Positions 7,138-14,335 are shown, numbered from the stretch's first letter. The stretch is 21,118 bases of DNA from Candidatus Komeilibacteria bacterium (GCA_024654345.1 JANLIN010000056.1:1-21118); one strand, 5' to 3'. Notes: generated by a model not told the origin, from the sequence alone. Program-made: numbers and translations.

Positions 7138-9003
7138 CTATGTTAAACGTAACAGATTTATTTCTCGACGCGATACCACGTAGAGCCCCTCTCGACCAGG
7201 ATGTAGATAAGACTGAGAGCTGACAAAGGGCTCGGTGTCAGGATACTCCTGCACGATCGCCAGGTTGTGGCCGCTTATACCAATCTTGAATATTCCTTCA
7301 TCGCTAGTCGAAAGTATTTTATCGCCGACCGGACATTTGCCGCGAATAGTACCAAGCCAACTACCATCGTCGGCTTCGGCGCTACCGATAGCGATAACGC
7401 TTCCGGCCGGCCCTATTACTTCGCACCGGTTAACGGTTTTGCCTTGAACGCGGCTACTGGTAAAAAACCAGGCGTTGTCAGCGACAAAAACAGTGGTGGC
7501 GTCGAGTAACTGACCCGTTATAGCGACCATATTTTTTACATCCTTCAATCCTTTCCGCTGATAATCAAACAAAAAGGTACGTCGGATTTCACCGGCCTGA
7601 TAAAATCCCAATCCCTGGTGTGCCCCGCTCCAAAGCAGAGTCTGATTGGATAAGGCCTGTCCCATGAATTCTTGGCCAAATTTTCCCCGGCGTAACAATT
7701 GTCCATTGTTGAGCCAAAACAGCCGGCCTGCACTGCTGTCAAACATCGGGATGTGGCGATAGTGATCCACGGCGTACTTGTTTTCTAGACGTTCCCGGTG
7801 GTATTCATGGATAACTCCGTTTAGACCCACCCAGGTAGTCTCGCCCCAGATCCGAAATCTGGCATTGGCGAAAGTTTCCGGAAAAGGTATTTTCCAACCC
7901 TCTTCTCTAACCAGTTGACCGTTTTCTCGGACCAGCCAGATTAGTCGCTCATTGTCAGTAGTAGCCTGGACAATCTGTCCTTTCGTCTGATAAAGACGAG
8001 TTGCCTTCACGGTACCGCGAATTACCGTTACCTCCCGGATAGCCGCCGGCGCCGCCGTACTACAAGTCGGACAGATGGATCGTGCGTGTTCCTGACCACA
8101 CTGCTGACAGGTAGTAAAACGGGTTAATTGCAGTAGTTTTTCCGGAAAGGGGTTTCTTTTGTCCTGGACAAATGTCTGATAAAAATAATCCAGCAAATCA
8201 TCAGAGAGAACACTGTAGTGAACCGCCGGCTTAGGATACTTTACTTCCGGATGAAAGACGGTAATCCGCTTGAGCGGACGTAGCTGATGGATTATTCGCT
8301 GTTTCTTGTCAGCCGGTCGGTAGATACCCCCATAAGGATCTACATACAGCAGACTATTCATCAGCATGACTGTAAAGGCATACCAATCCGAGGAGCTTGT
8401 AAACGGTTTGTATAGCTCGAGCGATTGGCGACGCGCGTCGGTCAGCAAAGGGTCAAGGAATTTGACAGTAAACATCCGACAAAGATAGCGTCCAAACTGA
8501 TAGCTGTCGGTATCTATCAGATAGGCTTGCTCATCTTTCACCAGAACATTCAAATCGTTAAAATCACCAACCACTACTTTCCTATCGTGCAAAGCCGAAA
8601 CAGCTTGGAGAAGCGAGCTGAATATTGTCAGTAGCGCGTTATTGTCCACTCTCCCCGGCCGGAACTTCTTGTCGCTGAAGCGCAACATTACTTCCGAGTC
8701 GGCAATGAGTGGCATACTGTAACCAACTATAAATCCCTTGCTATCTGACGCCAGTGCCACCGGTGCCACTATATTGGCCGGCAATCCAGCAGGAAAATCT
8801 GACAGTTTTGTTTGATGTTCCTCTAGCCTGTGCCGGGCCCCTTGTTGCTCCAGCGGCAGTCCGCGCAAATCGGGATGATGGGGAGACTTAAAAATTTTAA
8901 GTGCCAGTTTATCGTTTAGTCGATAAATATCGGCTTCTCCGCCCTTGCCAATGGCTTGCGCGGGAGTGATATTTATCGGATTGCCGGCTAAATAGATTTT
9001 CAT
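7138..9003 (-). CDS. Atypical Ser/Thr protein kinase with zinc ribbon and beta-rich C-terminal region (TerY-P-type)
   Basis: This 621-residue protein begins with a kinase domain: Gly-rich loop IGKGGEADIY (18-27), Lys36 in LALKIFK, catalytic segment VVVGDFNDLNVLV (Asp147, Asn152) and DTDSYQF (Asp164-Asp166) in place of DFG. The HRD motif reads VGD, and the usual catalytic-loop Lys is Asn149, as in the divergent kinase branch found next to PP2C and vWA genes. A four-Cys zinc ribbon follows (Cys299, 302, 311, 314). Residues 320-621 are rich in short beta-strands with recurring Trp/aromatic and Gly positions, suggesting a propeller-like sensor; this is inference. No transmembrane segment is seen, so it is probably cytoplasmic. 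The start overlaps the PP2C stop by 4 bases (ATGA) and has AAGGAGG upstream. Confidence 0.88.
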   Translation of the reverse strand: MKIYLAGNPINITPAQAIGKGGEADIYRLNDKLALKIFKSPHHPDLRGLPLEQQGARHRLEEHQTKLSDFPAGLPANIVAPVALASDSKGFIVGYSMPLIADSEVMLRFSDKKFRPGRVDNNALLTIFSSLLQAVSALHDRKVVVGDFNDLNVLVKDEQAYLIDTDSYQFGRYLCRMFTVKFLDPLLTDARRQSLELYKPFTSSSDWYAFTVMLMNSLLYVDPYGGIYRPADKKQRIIHQLRPLKRITVFHPEVKYPKPAVHYSVLSDDLLDYFYQTFVQDKRNPFPEKLLQLTRFTTCQQCGQEHARSICPTCSTAAPAAIREVTVIRGTVKATRLYQTKGQIVQATTDNERLIWLVRENGQLVREEGWKIPFPETFANARFRIWGETTWVGLNGVIHEYHRERLENKYAVDHYRHIPMFDSSAGRLFWLNNGQLLRRGKFGQEFMGQALSNQTLLWSGAHQGLGFYQAGEIRRTFLFDYQRKGLKDVKNMVAITGQLLDATTVFVADNAWFFTSSRVQGKTVNRCEVIGPAGSVIAIGSAEADDGSWLGTIRGKCPVGDKILSTSDEGIFKIGISGHNLAIVQEYPDTEPFVSSQSYLHPGREGLYVVSRREINLLRLT

Positions 9004-9824
9004 GTTATTCCCCTCCTTTCCGGACCGACCTTTCGTATGACAACCAGGGTGGTGTCATCAGTTAGGTGGCCATTTTGCACTTCCATCCGGCTCTCCTGCC
9101 AGAGTGGCCGACTAACGTCGCGGTTAACCAACGTAAGCTGACGACGAACACTGTCCGGATTCTTGAAATACCGATCTTCCGTCCAGAAATTCAGCAACGG
9201 ACCGACTTCTCTGTCCTGACCGGGCACGATTTTATTGGCCGCCGCTACATAATCACCAATACCGTCAGTGGCTATCAACAGATGAGAAATGGCCGCCGTT
9301 TTTTCCTGCACCTTCATCTGCCACATAAACCGCTGATCCATGGGTTGAAATAGACCATAAGCGATGTAGGGTGGCTGATTGTCAGAAAATGGTCCGAGGG
9401 CGATATAATTGTCATTGCAGACAATTAAACCGTCACCGATTGCCGCTATGACCAGTCTATCTTCGTGGATTACCGCCGCGATAGCGGTGAATAGACCGTA
9501 GTCCTCGATGAATCTATTGGCGCCGCTAGGGTTGGGTCGTGTCAGCCAATACAACTCACGTAAAACATCCAAGCGCACGGTATCCCAGTACCGCGTGGAG
9601 CTGATATTCAGAGACAAATTTCTTTTCAGGCTGTTGGCTATCAGCTGAGCACCCAACTTGGCGCCAACTTCACTGCCGGGACTACTGCCACAACCGTCTG
9701 TCACAACGGCGATGATACTGTCATTGCCAGGCAAGATGCAGAAGGCGTCTTGATTGTTACGACCAGATTGCCGATGGTGACGTCCGATGACACTACCGCC
9801 GGCTATTTCAAACAAATCTTTCAT
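9000..9824 (-). CDS. PP2C-family protein phosphatase
   Basis: This 274-residue protein is a metal-dependent Ser/Thr phosphatase. The metal-binding acids are visible: Asp26 in GRNNQDAF, Asp43-Gly44 in VVTDGCGSSPGSE, the ATDGIGDY motif near residue 190, and TDD at 255-257 near the C-terminus. It probably reverses phosphorylation by the kinase encoded next, with which it overlaps by 4 bases. It is the first gene of the NAD/signalling polycistron, preceded by AAAGGAG, a leader of more than 100 bases with a strong hairpin, and an NrtR-type operator at 9934-9954. Confidence 0.9.
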   Translation of the reverse strand: MKDLFEIAGGSVIGRHHRQSGRNNQDAFCILPGNDSIIAVVTDGCGSSPGSEVGAKLGAQLIANSLKRNLSLNISSTRYWDTVRLDVLRELYWLTRPNPSGANRFIEDYGLFTAIAAVIHEDRLVIAAIGDGLIVCNDNYIALGPFSDNQPPYIAYGLFQPMDQRFMWQMKVQEKTAAISHLLIATDGIGDYVAAANKIVPGQDREVGPLLNFWTEDRYFKNPDSVRRQLTLVNRDVSRPLWQESRMEVQNGHLTDDTTLVVIRKVGPERRGIT

Positions 9825-9891
9825 GTTTATCTCCTTTTATGTATGTAGTTTTCAAAGATCTGGAACGCCTATCTCTTAGAGAAAGGATTCT

Positions 9892-9922
9892 ACGTCAACC
9901 CGGAGTCTGGCCGAGCTGACGT
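9892..9922 (-). promoter_or_regulatory. Strong hairpin in the 5' leader of the NAD/signalling operon
   Basis: On the minus strand ACGTCAGCTCGG pairs with CCGGGTTGACGT (12 bp, two G.U pairs) around a 7-base CCAGACT loop. It lies between the operator (9934-9954) and the PP2C start (9824). No U-run follows, so it is not an ordinary terminator. A second small stem, TCTC-TAA-GAGA, lies further downstream at about 9870-9880. It could be a regulatory leader; I did not recognise a known riboswitch consensus. Confidence 0.5.
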
Positions 9923-9933
9923 TGAACTCTTTC

Positions 9934-9954
9934 TTAGTGTTAAATATACACTTA
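9934..9954. promoter_or_regulatory. Predicted NrtR operator ahead of the NAD/signalling operon
   Basis: TTAGTGT-N7-ACACTTA is an imperfect palindrome whose half-sites and 7-base spacer match the site in front of nrtR (10662-10682). It lies 110 bases upstream of the PP2C start and downstream of the nrtR stop, as expected for an operator of the long operon. A promoter here is less clear; TTGTAA and TACATA at 17-base spacing just upstream on the minus strand is one weak candidate. Confidence 0.75.
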
Positions 9955-9960
9955 CTAATA

Positions 9961-9986
9961 TGTAAAAAATTTTCTGTTTTTTTACA
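9961..9986 (-). terminator. A/T-only inverted repeat at the nrtR stop codon (weak terminator candidate)
   Basis: TGTAAAAAA and TTTTTTACA form a 9-base inverted repeat with an 8-base loop, overlapping the nrtR stop. Its lack of G.C pairs makes it a poor terminator. It may simply be the AT-rich upstream region of the next promoter. Confidence 0.25.
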
Positions 9987-10659
9987 AAATATTAACCACT
10001 GCCAGAGATCGACTGGTAAATTCAAATAATGCCGCCGGCCGATTGGCCTCACCCCTTCTCTTCTTGCCGGTGGTCTTCACCAATCCTAACGACCCGACTT
10101 TTTTGCGAAAATTTCGCTTGTCGATCTCCTGATCCAAAATTATCTCGTATACTTTCTGTAATTCCGACAAAGTAAACTGCCGGGGTAACAAACTGTAAAC
10201 TATGTTGGTATAGCCGAGCTTGGAGCGCAGTCTCTTTACACCCGTCTTTAATATTTCCGCATGATCGTAAGCCAGCGCAGGTAGCTTGGCCACCGGCCAC
10301 CAACGCACGTCCGCGTATTCGGCGGTAGTCTTTAACATCAAACTTTTATCATACGGTAATAATGCGTAGTAGGCGACGGACAATACTCGACCGTAGGGAT
10401 CTCTTTTTTCCCCGCCAAAAGCATATAGCTGTTCCAAGAAAATATCAGACACGCCGGTCTTGGCCTGAAGGTGGCGACGCGCGGCTTTCTCGACTGATTC
10501 GCTGATTTTAACCATGCCGCCCGGCAAAGCCCATTTTCCTTGATAAGGCTTCTTTTTCATCTTTATCAACAGAACGTTGAGCGCCTCGCCTCGCAGGCTG
10601 AAAATAACCACATCCGTGGCGGCGGCGACAAATTTGAATTTTTGATAAGGTTTACTCAT
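9982..10659 (-). CDS. nrtR: NrtR-type transcriptional regulator of NAD metabolism (Nudix-like sensor plus winged helix)
   Basis: This 225-residue protein has a Nudix-like domain (about 8-145) followed by a winged-helix domain (about 150-222, with QFTLSELQKVYEIIL and the basic KRNFRKKVGSLGLV), the NrtR architecture. NrtR proteins bind ADP-ribose-type ligands and control NAD synthesis and salvage genes. The Nudix box keeps KWALPGGMV (42-50), but its catalytic end reads RRHLQAKTG (61-69) instead of REUxEExG, so all three catalytic glutamates are lost. It should sense rather than hydrolyse. Its own promoter carries an operator-like palindrome, and a second lies ahead of the NAD operon. No Shine-Dalgarno sequence is visible before the ATG, and the predicted transcript leader is only about 15 bases. 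Repressor or activator mode cannot be told directly, although the operator overlapping -10 suggests repression. Confidence 0.93.
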   Translation of the reverse strand: MSKPYQKFKFVAAATDVVIFSLRGEALNVLLIKMKKKPYQGKWALPGGMVKISESVEKAARRHLQAKTGVSDIFLEQLYAFGGEKRDPYGRVLSVAYYALLPYDKSLMLKTTAEYADVRWWPVAKLPALAYDHAEILKTGVKRLRSKLGYTNIVYSLLPRQFTLSELQKVYEIILDQEIDKRNFRKKVGSLGLVKTTGKKRRGEANRPAALFEFTSRSLAVVNIL

Positions 10660-10661
10660 AC

Positions 10662-10682
10662 TTAGTGTAATATATACACATA
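10662..10682. promoter_or_regulatory. Predicted NrtR operator at the nrtR promoter
   Basis: TTAGTGT-N7-ACACATA, with the same half-sites and spacer as the site at 9934-9954. It begins 3 bases upstream of the nrtR ATG and overlaps the predicted -10 box and transcription start, a placement that implies autorepression. It also faces the divergent gene at 10770. Confidence 0.75.
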
Positions 10683-10708
10683 GTATTTCAAGTAGCGACT
10701 TTAGTCAA
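10680..10708 (-). promoter_or_regulatory. Promoter of nrtR
   Basis: On the minus strand the -35 is TTGACT (10703-10708) and the -10 is TACTAT (10680-10685), with a 17-base spacer. Transcription would begin near 10673, inside the palindrome. Confidence 0.65.
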
Positions 10709-10769
10709 TAGTCTCCTGTGGATAAGTAGACTACCCGTACTACCTAACCAGCATCCAACCCCAGCCCAG

Positions 10770-11285
10770 GTGACCATCGATAAACAGTTCGATCCATATG
10801 AGGGTTATGTTTCTTACTATTCCTATAAAAGACGTCACCTAATTAATTGCGACGGAAAATTATATTTCATTGCTCTCGGTCGCCCAAAGGTATCAAGTCA
10901 GAAAAATAAAAACGAAGTCGCTGATAAGCTTCACCACATTCTGGCTATACAAATTTCCCTCACCCCGGAGCAGTGGACAGGGAAGAATATAAGAGAAAAA
11001 TTAAGTGAAATTCGTCTCACCACAGCACAGAGCTATTTGACAAACATCAGCCAGCGACTAGAAAAGATGTTTGTGTTTGCCATGCGAGACGAAATTGACA
11101 GTTTTGAATCACTGGTCCAGCTGATGGGCGAAAGAGGGTATGTCATGCAACGCGGTGACTCAACAGACCTCTTGATTATTCTACTAAAAAATGAGGTGGC
11201 TTATGAGCTACGTACAAAGTCGGATAATTATTCTCCCGAAAAATTAAAACAACTTGCCATATCTCGGACTCTTGACGCTTTTTAA
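10770..11285 (+). CDS. Hypothetical protein, divergent from nrtR
   Basis: This 171-residue protein belongs to no family I recognise. It has no signal peptide or membrane segment. The N-terminus is aromatic (DPYEGYVSYYSYKRRH), the middle is Lys-rich, and a helical region includes ISLTPEQWTGKNIREKLSEIRL. The frame is open back to a stop at 10668, yet the only usable start is the GTG at 10770, which lacks a Shine-Dalgarno sequence; translation may begin unusually, or this may be a 5'-truncated gene. A good terminator directly follows. The window between it and nrtR contains the NrtR operator, so co-regulation is possible but unproven. Confidence 0.65.
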   Translation: MTIDKQFDPYEGYVSYYSYKRRHLINCDGKLYFIALGRPKVSSQKNKNEVADKLHHILAIQISLTPEQWTGKNIREKLSEIRLTTAQSYLTNISQRLEKMFVFAMRDEIDSFESLVQLMGERGYVMQRGDSTDLLIILLKNEVAYELRTKSDNYSPEKLKQLAISRTLDAF

Positions 11286-11309
11286 AGCCTCCAAAAAACG
11301 TCTACTCAG

Positions 11310-11339
11310 CCCCGTTCACAATGGACGGGGTTTTATTTT
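11310..11339 (+). terminator. Intrinsic terminator after the 10770 gene
   Basis: CCCCGTTC and GGACGGGG form an 8-bp stem with an ACAAT loop, followed by TTTTATTTT. Confidence 0.85.
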
Positions 11340-11343
11340 GCCA

Positions 11344-11370
11344 TTGACATTTTTCCCGAGATATGATAAT
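11344..11370 (+). promoter_or_regulatory. Promoter of the secreted-protein gene
   Basis: A consensus TTGACA (11344-11349) is followed by GATAAT (11365-11370) at a short 15-base spacing; TAATTT at 17 bases is the alternative -10. Confidence 0.45.
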
Positions 11371-11416
11371 TTGATTCATCAAGTAAAATGCTTGAATTAA
11401 AAAATCAGGAGGTTCT

Positions 11417-11995
11417 TTGAAAAAACTATTATTTACTCTCGCACTAGCTCTTGCTCTGGCTGTATCTGCTCCTCTTTTCGGACAGATGCAGAATACACCA
11501 GCACAGCTATTAACCTCATTTGGAGGTGAAAAATCCAATATGATTGGCAATCTGGGGCTAAGAGGATCGGTGACTATATTTGCCGTCCCAAACGACAATT
11601 TATCTCAGTATTTCGCCTACACCGGCCCCGTTTTCACCACAGAAGATGGTTGGTGGGTTTCACCACAGATCGGCTTGGTAACCAATTGGTTCGCCAAAGA
11701 CGGTTTCATCCTTGCTTTGTGGGCGGAAAAATCCATGGGTGAGTGGAAAGTTTTCACTGAGTCTGAATTGTACAAATTCGGCAACGAACACGATTTCTAT
11801 GGATATTATTACGTCGATTATGCTCCTAATGGCAGTCTCATCGGCGCACAAATTGAGTTCGTCAATTCAGACTTCGTAGTCGGTCCGCACTACGGCTTCA
11901 CCACCGGCGTCTGGACAGGCAAATTGGAACTATACTTTGGCTTCCAGCAGGAAAGTTGGAATGTCAGAGTTGTGAACTCATTTAATTTTCAATAA
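11417..11995 (+). CDS. Secreted beta-rich protein, possibly a small outer-membrane beta-barrel
   Basis: This 192-residue protein begins with a clear Sec signal peptide (MKKLLFTLALALALAVSAPLFGQ, written here only as residues 1-22, cleavage probably after Gly22). The mature part is rich in alternating aromatic and polar residues (DGWWVSPQIGLVTNW, KLELYFGFQQES) and ends NSFNFQ, a pattern that recalls eight-stranded barrels. That fold is inference. No enzyme motif is seen. The start is TTG, fixed by AGGAGG at 11407-11412, 4 bases upstream. It is a single-gene unit with its own promoter and a strong terminator. A degenerate C-terminal copy of the gene, including the terminator, lies at 20083-20270. 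Confidence 0.8.
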   Translation: MKKLLFTLALALALAVSAPLFGQMQNTPAQLLTSFGGEKSNMIGNLGLRGSVTIFAVPNDNLSQYFAYTGPVFTTEDGWWVSPQIGLVTNWFAKDGFILALWAEKSMGEWKVFTESELYKFGNEHDFYGYYYVDYAPNGSLIGAQIEFVNSDFVVGPHYGFTTGVWTGKLELYFGFQQESWNVRVVNSFNFQ

Positions 11996-11998
11996 ATA

Positions 11999-12032
11999 AA
12001 GAGCTGTTTTTAAAAAACAGCTCTTCTTTTTT
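11999..12032. terminator. Bidirectional intrinsic terminator between convergent genes
   Basis: AAGAGCTGTTTTT pairs with AAAAACAGCTCTT. A T-rich run follows on the plus strand and an A-rich run precedes it, so it can serve both the secreted-protein gene and the membrane-protein gene that ends at 12031. Confidence 0.85.
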
Positions 12033-12861
12033 ATTTATTATAACTTCCTCCTACGCTCATCACAGGTGAGGTATAAGAGATTTCTCCATATCTGGTGGAA
12101 AATAGTTTTTTTACTTTAAGCAAATGAAACAAATTGCCAATGACATTGCCCCGAAGCATACAACGCCGTTCACGACCTATCCCTCTTTCTTCTATCGCTA
12201 AGTCTTTAACACTTGCGTAACTGATGTGATAAAAAATTGTTTCTAAATTTACTTTTTCATTCTGTGCATCCTCTTCTGACTTACATTGAATTTCAAAAGT
12301 AAACAGTCCTTTTTTATTGGCAATCCGAGACTCAGCATTGATTGGCAATTCTTTTTTCTTAGCAAATACCGCCCCCAATCCATAGGCACCCAAAGTAAGC
12401 AAGGAGTATGGTATAAACTCCGATAGTGATGAAGCTTGATCAAATTGAGGGGAAAGAGAGATAGCTAAGACAAGAAAACTCACCAAAAGTGTGACACCAT
12501 TATTCAATTTAGTTGCCATTCTCCCAGCCGCAAACGCCAGTATCAAGTAGGGCCAATCAATTGCCACAACAAGAGGCGTCTGCGCAAATAATTGCTGATA
12601 GATCGGCGAGGATGAAACTACTAATGAATCACTCACTGCGGTTGAATCAACTGCGCTAACAGCCTCCGTCGTTCCGGCAACCAATCTTTCGCCATTTTCA
12701 TAAACATACACAATAATATCTGCCGCTACATCTAATATAATCCCCAAAAATACACTCTTTAACAAAACCCAAACGCTAACCAAGATCACTGAAAAAGAGG
12801 TATATCTTAAGCTGTAAACAGTTGCCAAACACCAGAGCCAGAAAATTTTTAGTCTATCCAT
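12031..12861 (-). CDS. Multi-pass membrane protein of unknown function
   Basis: This 276-residue protein has about four to five hydrophobic segments: near residues 5-50 (probably two), 95-115, 122-140 and 147-166. A linker rich in Ser, Ala and Val separates the first two from the rest, and a charged soluble domain of about 100 residues (from KKKELPINAESR onward) forms the C-terminus. I do not recognise the family. The start is the ATG at 12861, with AAGGAGG 7 bases upstream, one base past the end of the zinc-ribbon gene; a longer frame to 12975 runs inside that gene and was discarded. The tight spacing suggests a two-gene operon whose products act together at the membrane. Confidence 0.75.
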   Translation of the reverse strand: MDRLKIFWLWCLATVYSLRYTSFSVILVSVWVLLKSVFLGIILDVAADIIVYVYENGERLVAGTTEAVSAVDSTAVSDSLVVSSSPIYQQLFAQTPLVVAIDWPYLILAFAAGRMATKLNNGVTLLVSFLVLAISLSPQFDQASSLSEFIPYSLLTLGAYGLGAVFAKKKELPINAESRIANKKGLFTFEIQCKSEEDAQNEKVNLETIFYHISYASVKDLAIEERGIGRERRCMLRGNVIGNLFHLLKVKKLFSTRYGEISYTSPVMSVGGSYNK

Positions 12862-12862
12862 T

Positions 12863-14200
12863 TTAATCCTCCTTATAATGTCCCACCTTACAGTGCGGGC
12901 ACAGTGTATATTCGATATCGCTCTCACACCAAGGACAGCTGTTTGTATCCTTATCAATAATAATAAGCTTGCCACAATCTTCGTTTGGACAAGGAGCTTT
13001 TAGCAACCCCGCTTCACAATGAGGACAGTCAGTCGCATCTGCCCAAATTAAACCGTCACAAACCGGACAACTTACTTCAACTAATGCTTTAGAACAAGTT
13101 GGACATTTTGTCTCATATGTCAAGTCTTCCTCCAAATAATGGTCGCTCCGCTTGCACAGATACAGATCTGCATTACATTCCGGACATTCCTTGTCACCAT
13201 CTATAATGACCGAATCACCACAAGAAGGGCATGGTGTTCTCTTCACCTCCGTGCCGCACTTGGAACATTTTTCCTCATCCTCATACATATCCTCGTCACA
13301 CTTTGGACAACTGTCTGGGTTGAGACTCTTAAGACAATTGGGACACGTTCCGCCATCTTCAGGATCTTGAGTTATATATTTTTTACATCGAGGACATACG
13401 TACAACGCAGAACCACACGCCGGACAGTCCTTATCTCCGTTAATAAATATATTACTAGTGCATTCCGGACATTTAGTTAGCTCCAGTTTTGTGTTGCAAT
13501 GACCACATTGACTCGAATCGGCATAAATACTAGTGCAGCAATTTGGACAAGAATCATATCTATATGTTCTTTGACAAGAAACGCACTCATCCAGTATATC
13601 CGGATTAACCGCGATAAATTCGTGACATCGCGGACAATTATACACGTCGCTGAGACAACTACCACACCGCATTTCGTTTATATCTTCTGGCGATAACATC
13701 TTTTCACAAGCAGGACATTCTTTTCTCCTATTCTCTGGCACAAAAACATCTCCTGGAATTACAGGTTCAGAATCATCATCGTAAACCCCATGGTTTCCTT
13801 GTAACTCATATTCATGCTCTTTCGATTCTCCGACATCTGGCGCAGCCCAAGGCATCTTCCACACTTCATCACTACCACTGACATATATCACGCTGTCAAA
13901 TCTTATATCCGGAAATTGCGTCGCCAGGCTATATAGCATCTGCTTTTTTTGATCATAGCCCCAGTGCTTTTCAAATTTGAAATCCGCACGTAGTTTTCCT
14001 AGCTGTTTCGAGAAAACAAAGAGTGACTTGTCCGGAAGCTCTATCACTACCTTAGAAACACCACCCAGAACCACTTTCTCCAAACGGCCTTCCATATCTT
14101 CCAATGGGTCTGACTGTGCCACTTCAGGCAAAGCGCCCTTAATAAAGTAACTTAGGATAGAGGTCACTAATCCAGGTATTGATGCTAGTACTTCTTTCAT
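12863..14200 (-). CDS. Multi-zinc-ribbon protein with three 80-residue tandem repeats
   Basis: This 445-residue protein starts with an amphipathic or hydrophobic helix (residues 1-22) and a domain of about 130 residues that I do not recognise. From Cys162 on it contains 19 CxxC knuckles plus one CPNEDC, enough for about ten zinc ribbons. Residues 189-268, 269-348 and 349 to about 432 are tandem copies of one 80-residue module whose shared landmarks are CPRC, SCPxC, a D/E-rich turn, CPxC, IIxGDKxCPxC and LYxC. The third copy has lost the first knuckle (CKRSDH). Arrays of this kind usually act as protein- or nucleic-acid-binding scaffolds; the target is unknown. Start supported by GAGG 5 bases upstream and by a good promoter. 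Confidence 0.85.
   Translation of the reverse strand: MKEVLASIPGLVTSILSYFIKGALPEVAQSDPLEDMEGRLEKVVLGGVSKVVIELPDKSLFVFSKQLGKLRADFKFEKHWGYDQKKQMLYSLATQFPDIRFDSVIYVSGSDEVWKMPWAAPDVGESKEHEYELQGNHGVYDDDSEPVIPGDVFVPENRRKECPACEKMLSPEDINEMRCGSCLSDVYNCPRCHEFIAVNPDILDECVSCQRTYRYDSCPNCCTSIYADSSQCGHCNTKLELTKCPECTSNIFINGDKDCPACGSALYVCPRCKKYITQDPEDGGTCPNCLKSLNPDSCPKCDEDMYEDEEKCSKCGTEVKRTPCPSCGDSVIIDGDKECPECNADLYLCKRSDHYLEEDLTYETKCPTCSKALVEVSCPVCDGLIWADATDCPHCEAGLLKAPCPNEDCGKLIIIDKDTNSCPWCESDIEYTLCPHCKVGHYKED
13157..13636 (-). repeat. Coding tandem repeat, modules 1 and 2 of the zinc-ribbon array
   Basis: Two adjacent in-frame 240-base units (13397-13636 and 13157-13396), each encoding 80 residues with identical Cys spacing. 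A third, slightly longer and diverged unit continues to about 12905. The DNA has diverged, so this is an old protein-level duplication. Confidence 0.75.
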
Positions 14201-14247
14201 TTTTACCTCATTTCTATATTGTTTTTAAATAGCCGTATTAATAGCCA

Positions 14248-14276
14248 AATCTATCCTAAAATTCTCCGCGTGTCAA
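14248..14276 (-). promoter_or_regulatory. Promoter of the zinc-ribbon/membrane-protein operon
   Basis: On the minus strand TTGACA (14271-14276) and TAGATT (14248-14253) are separated by 17 bases, upstream of the start at 14200. Confidence 0.75.
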
Positions 14277-14306
14277 TAGAGAGTGAAAGTTATCCCCAGC
14301 AAACCA

Positions 14307-14335
14307 TTGACAAAACTCAATTTATGTTATAGAAT
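14307..14335 (+). promoter_or_regulatory. Promoter of the 14375-15200 operon
   Basis: TTGACA (14307-14312) and TAGAAT (14330-14335) with a 17-base spacer. It is back-to-back with the minus-strand promoter, the two -35 boxes being 30 bases apart. Confidence 0.8.

Noticed and set aside
5178..9824. A full tellurium-resistance (ter) locus
   Set aside because: Only the kinase/phosphatase/vWA set is present; no TerB, TerC, TerD or TerZ-type gene occurs in the window.
12862..12975. N-terminal extension of the membrane-protein frame
   Set aside because: It runs inside the zinc-ribbon gene; AAGGAGG marks the ATG at 12861.
13139..13480. Plus-strand frames opposite the zinc-ribbon gene
   Set aside because: They mirror the Cys-rich repeat; no start signals, and the minus-strand protein has clear domain structure.
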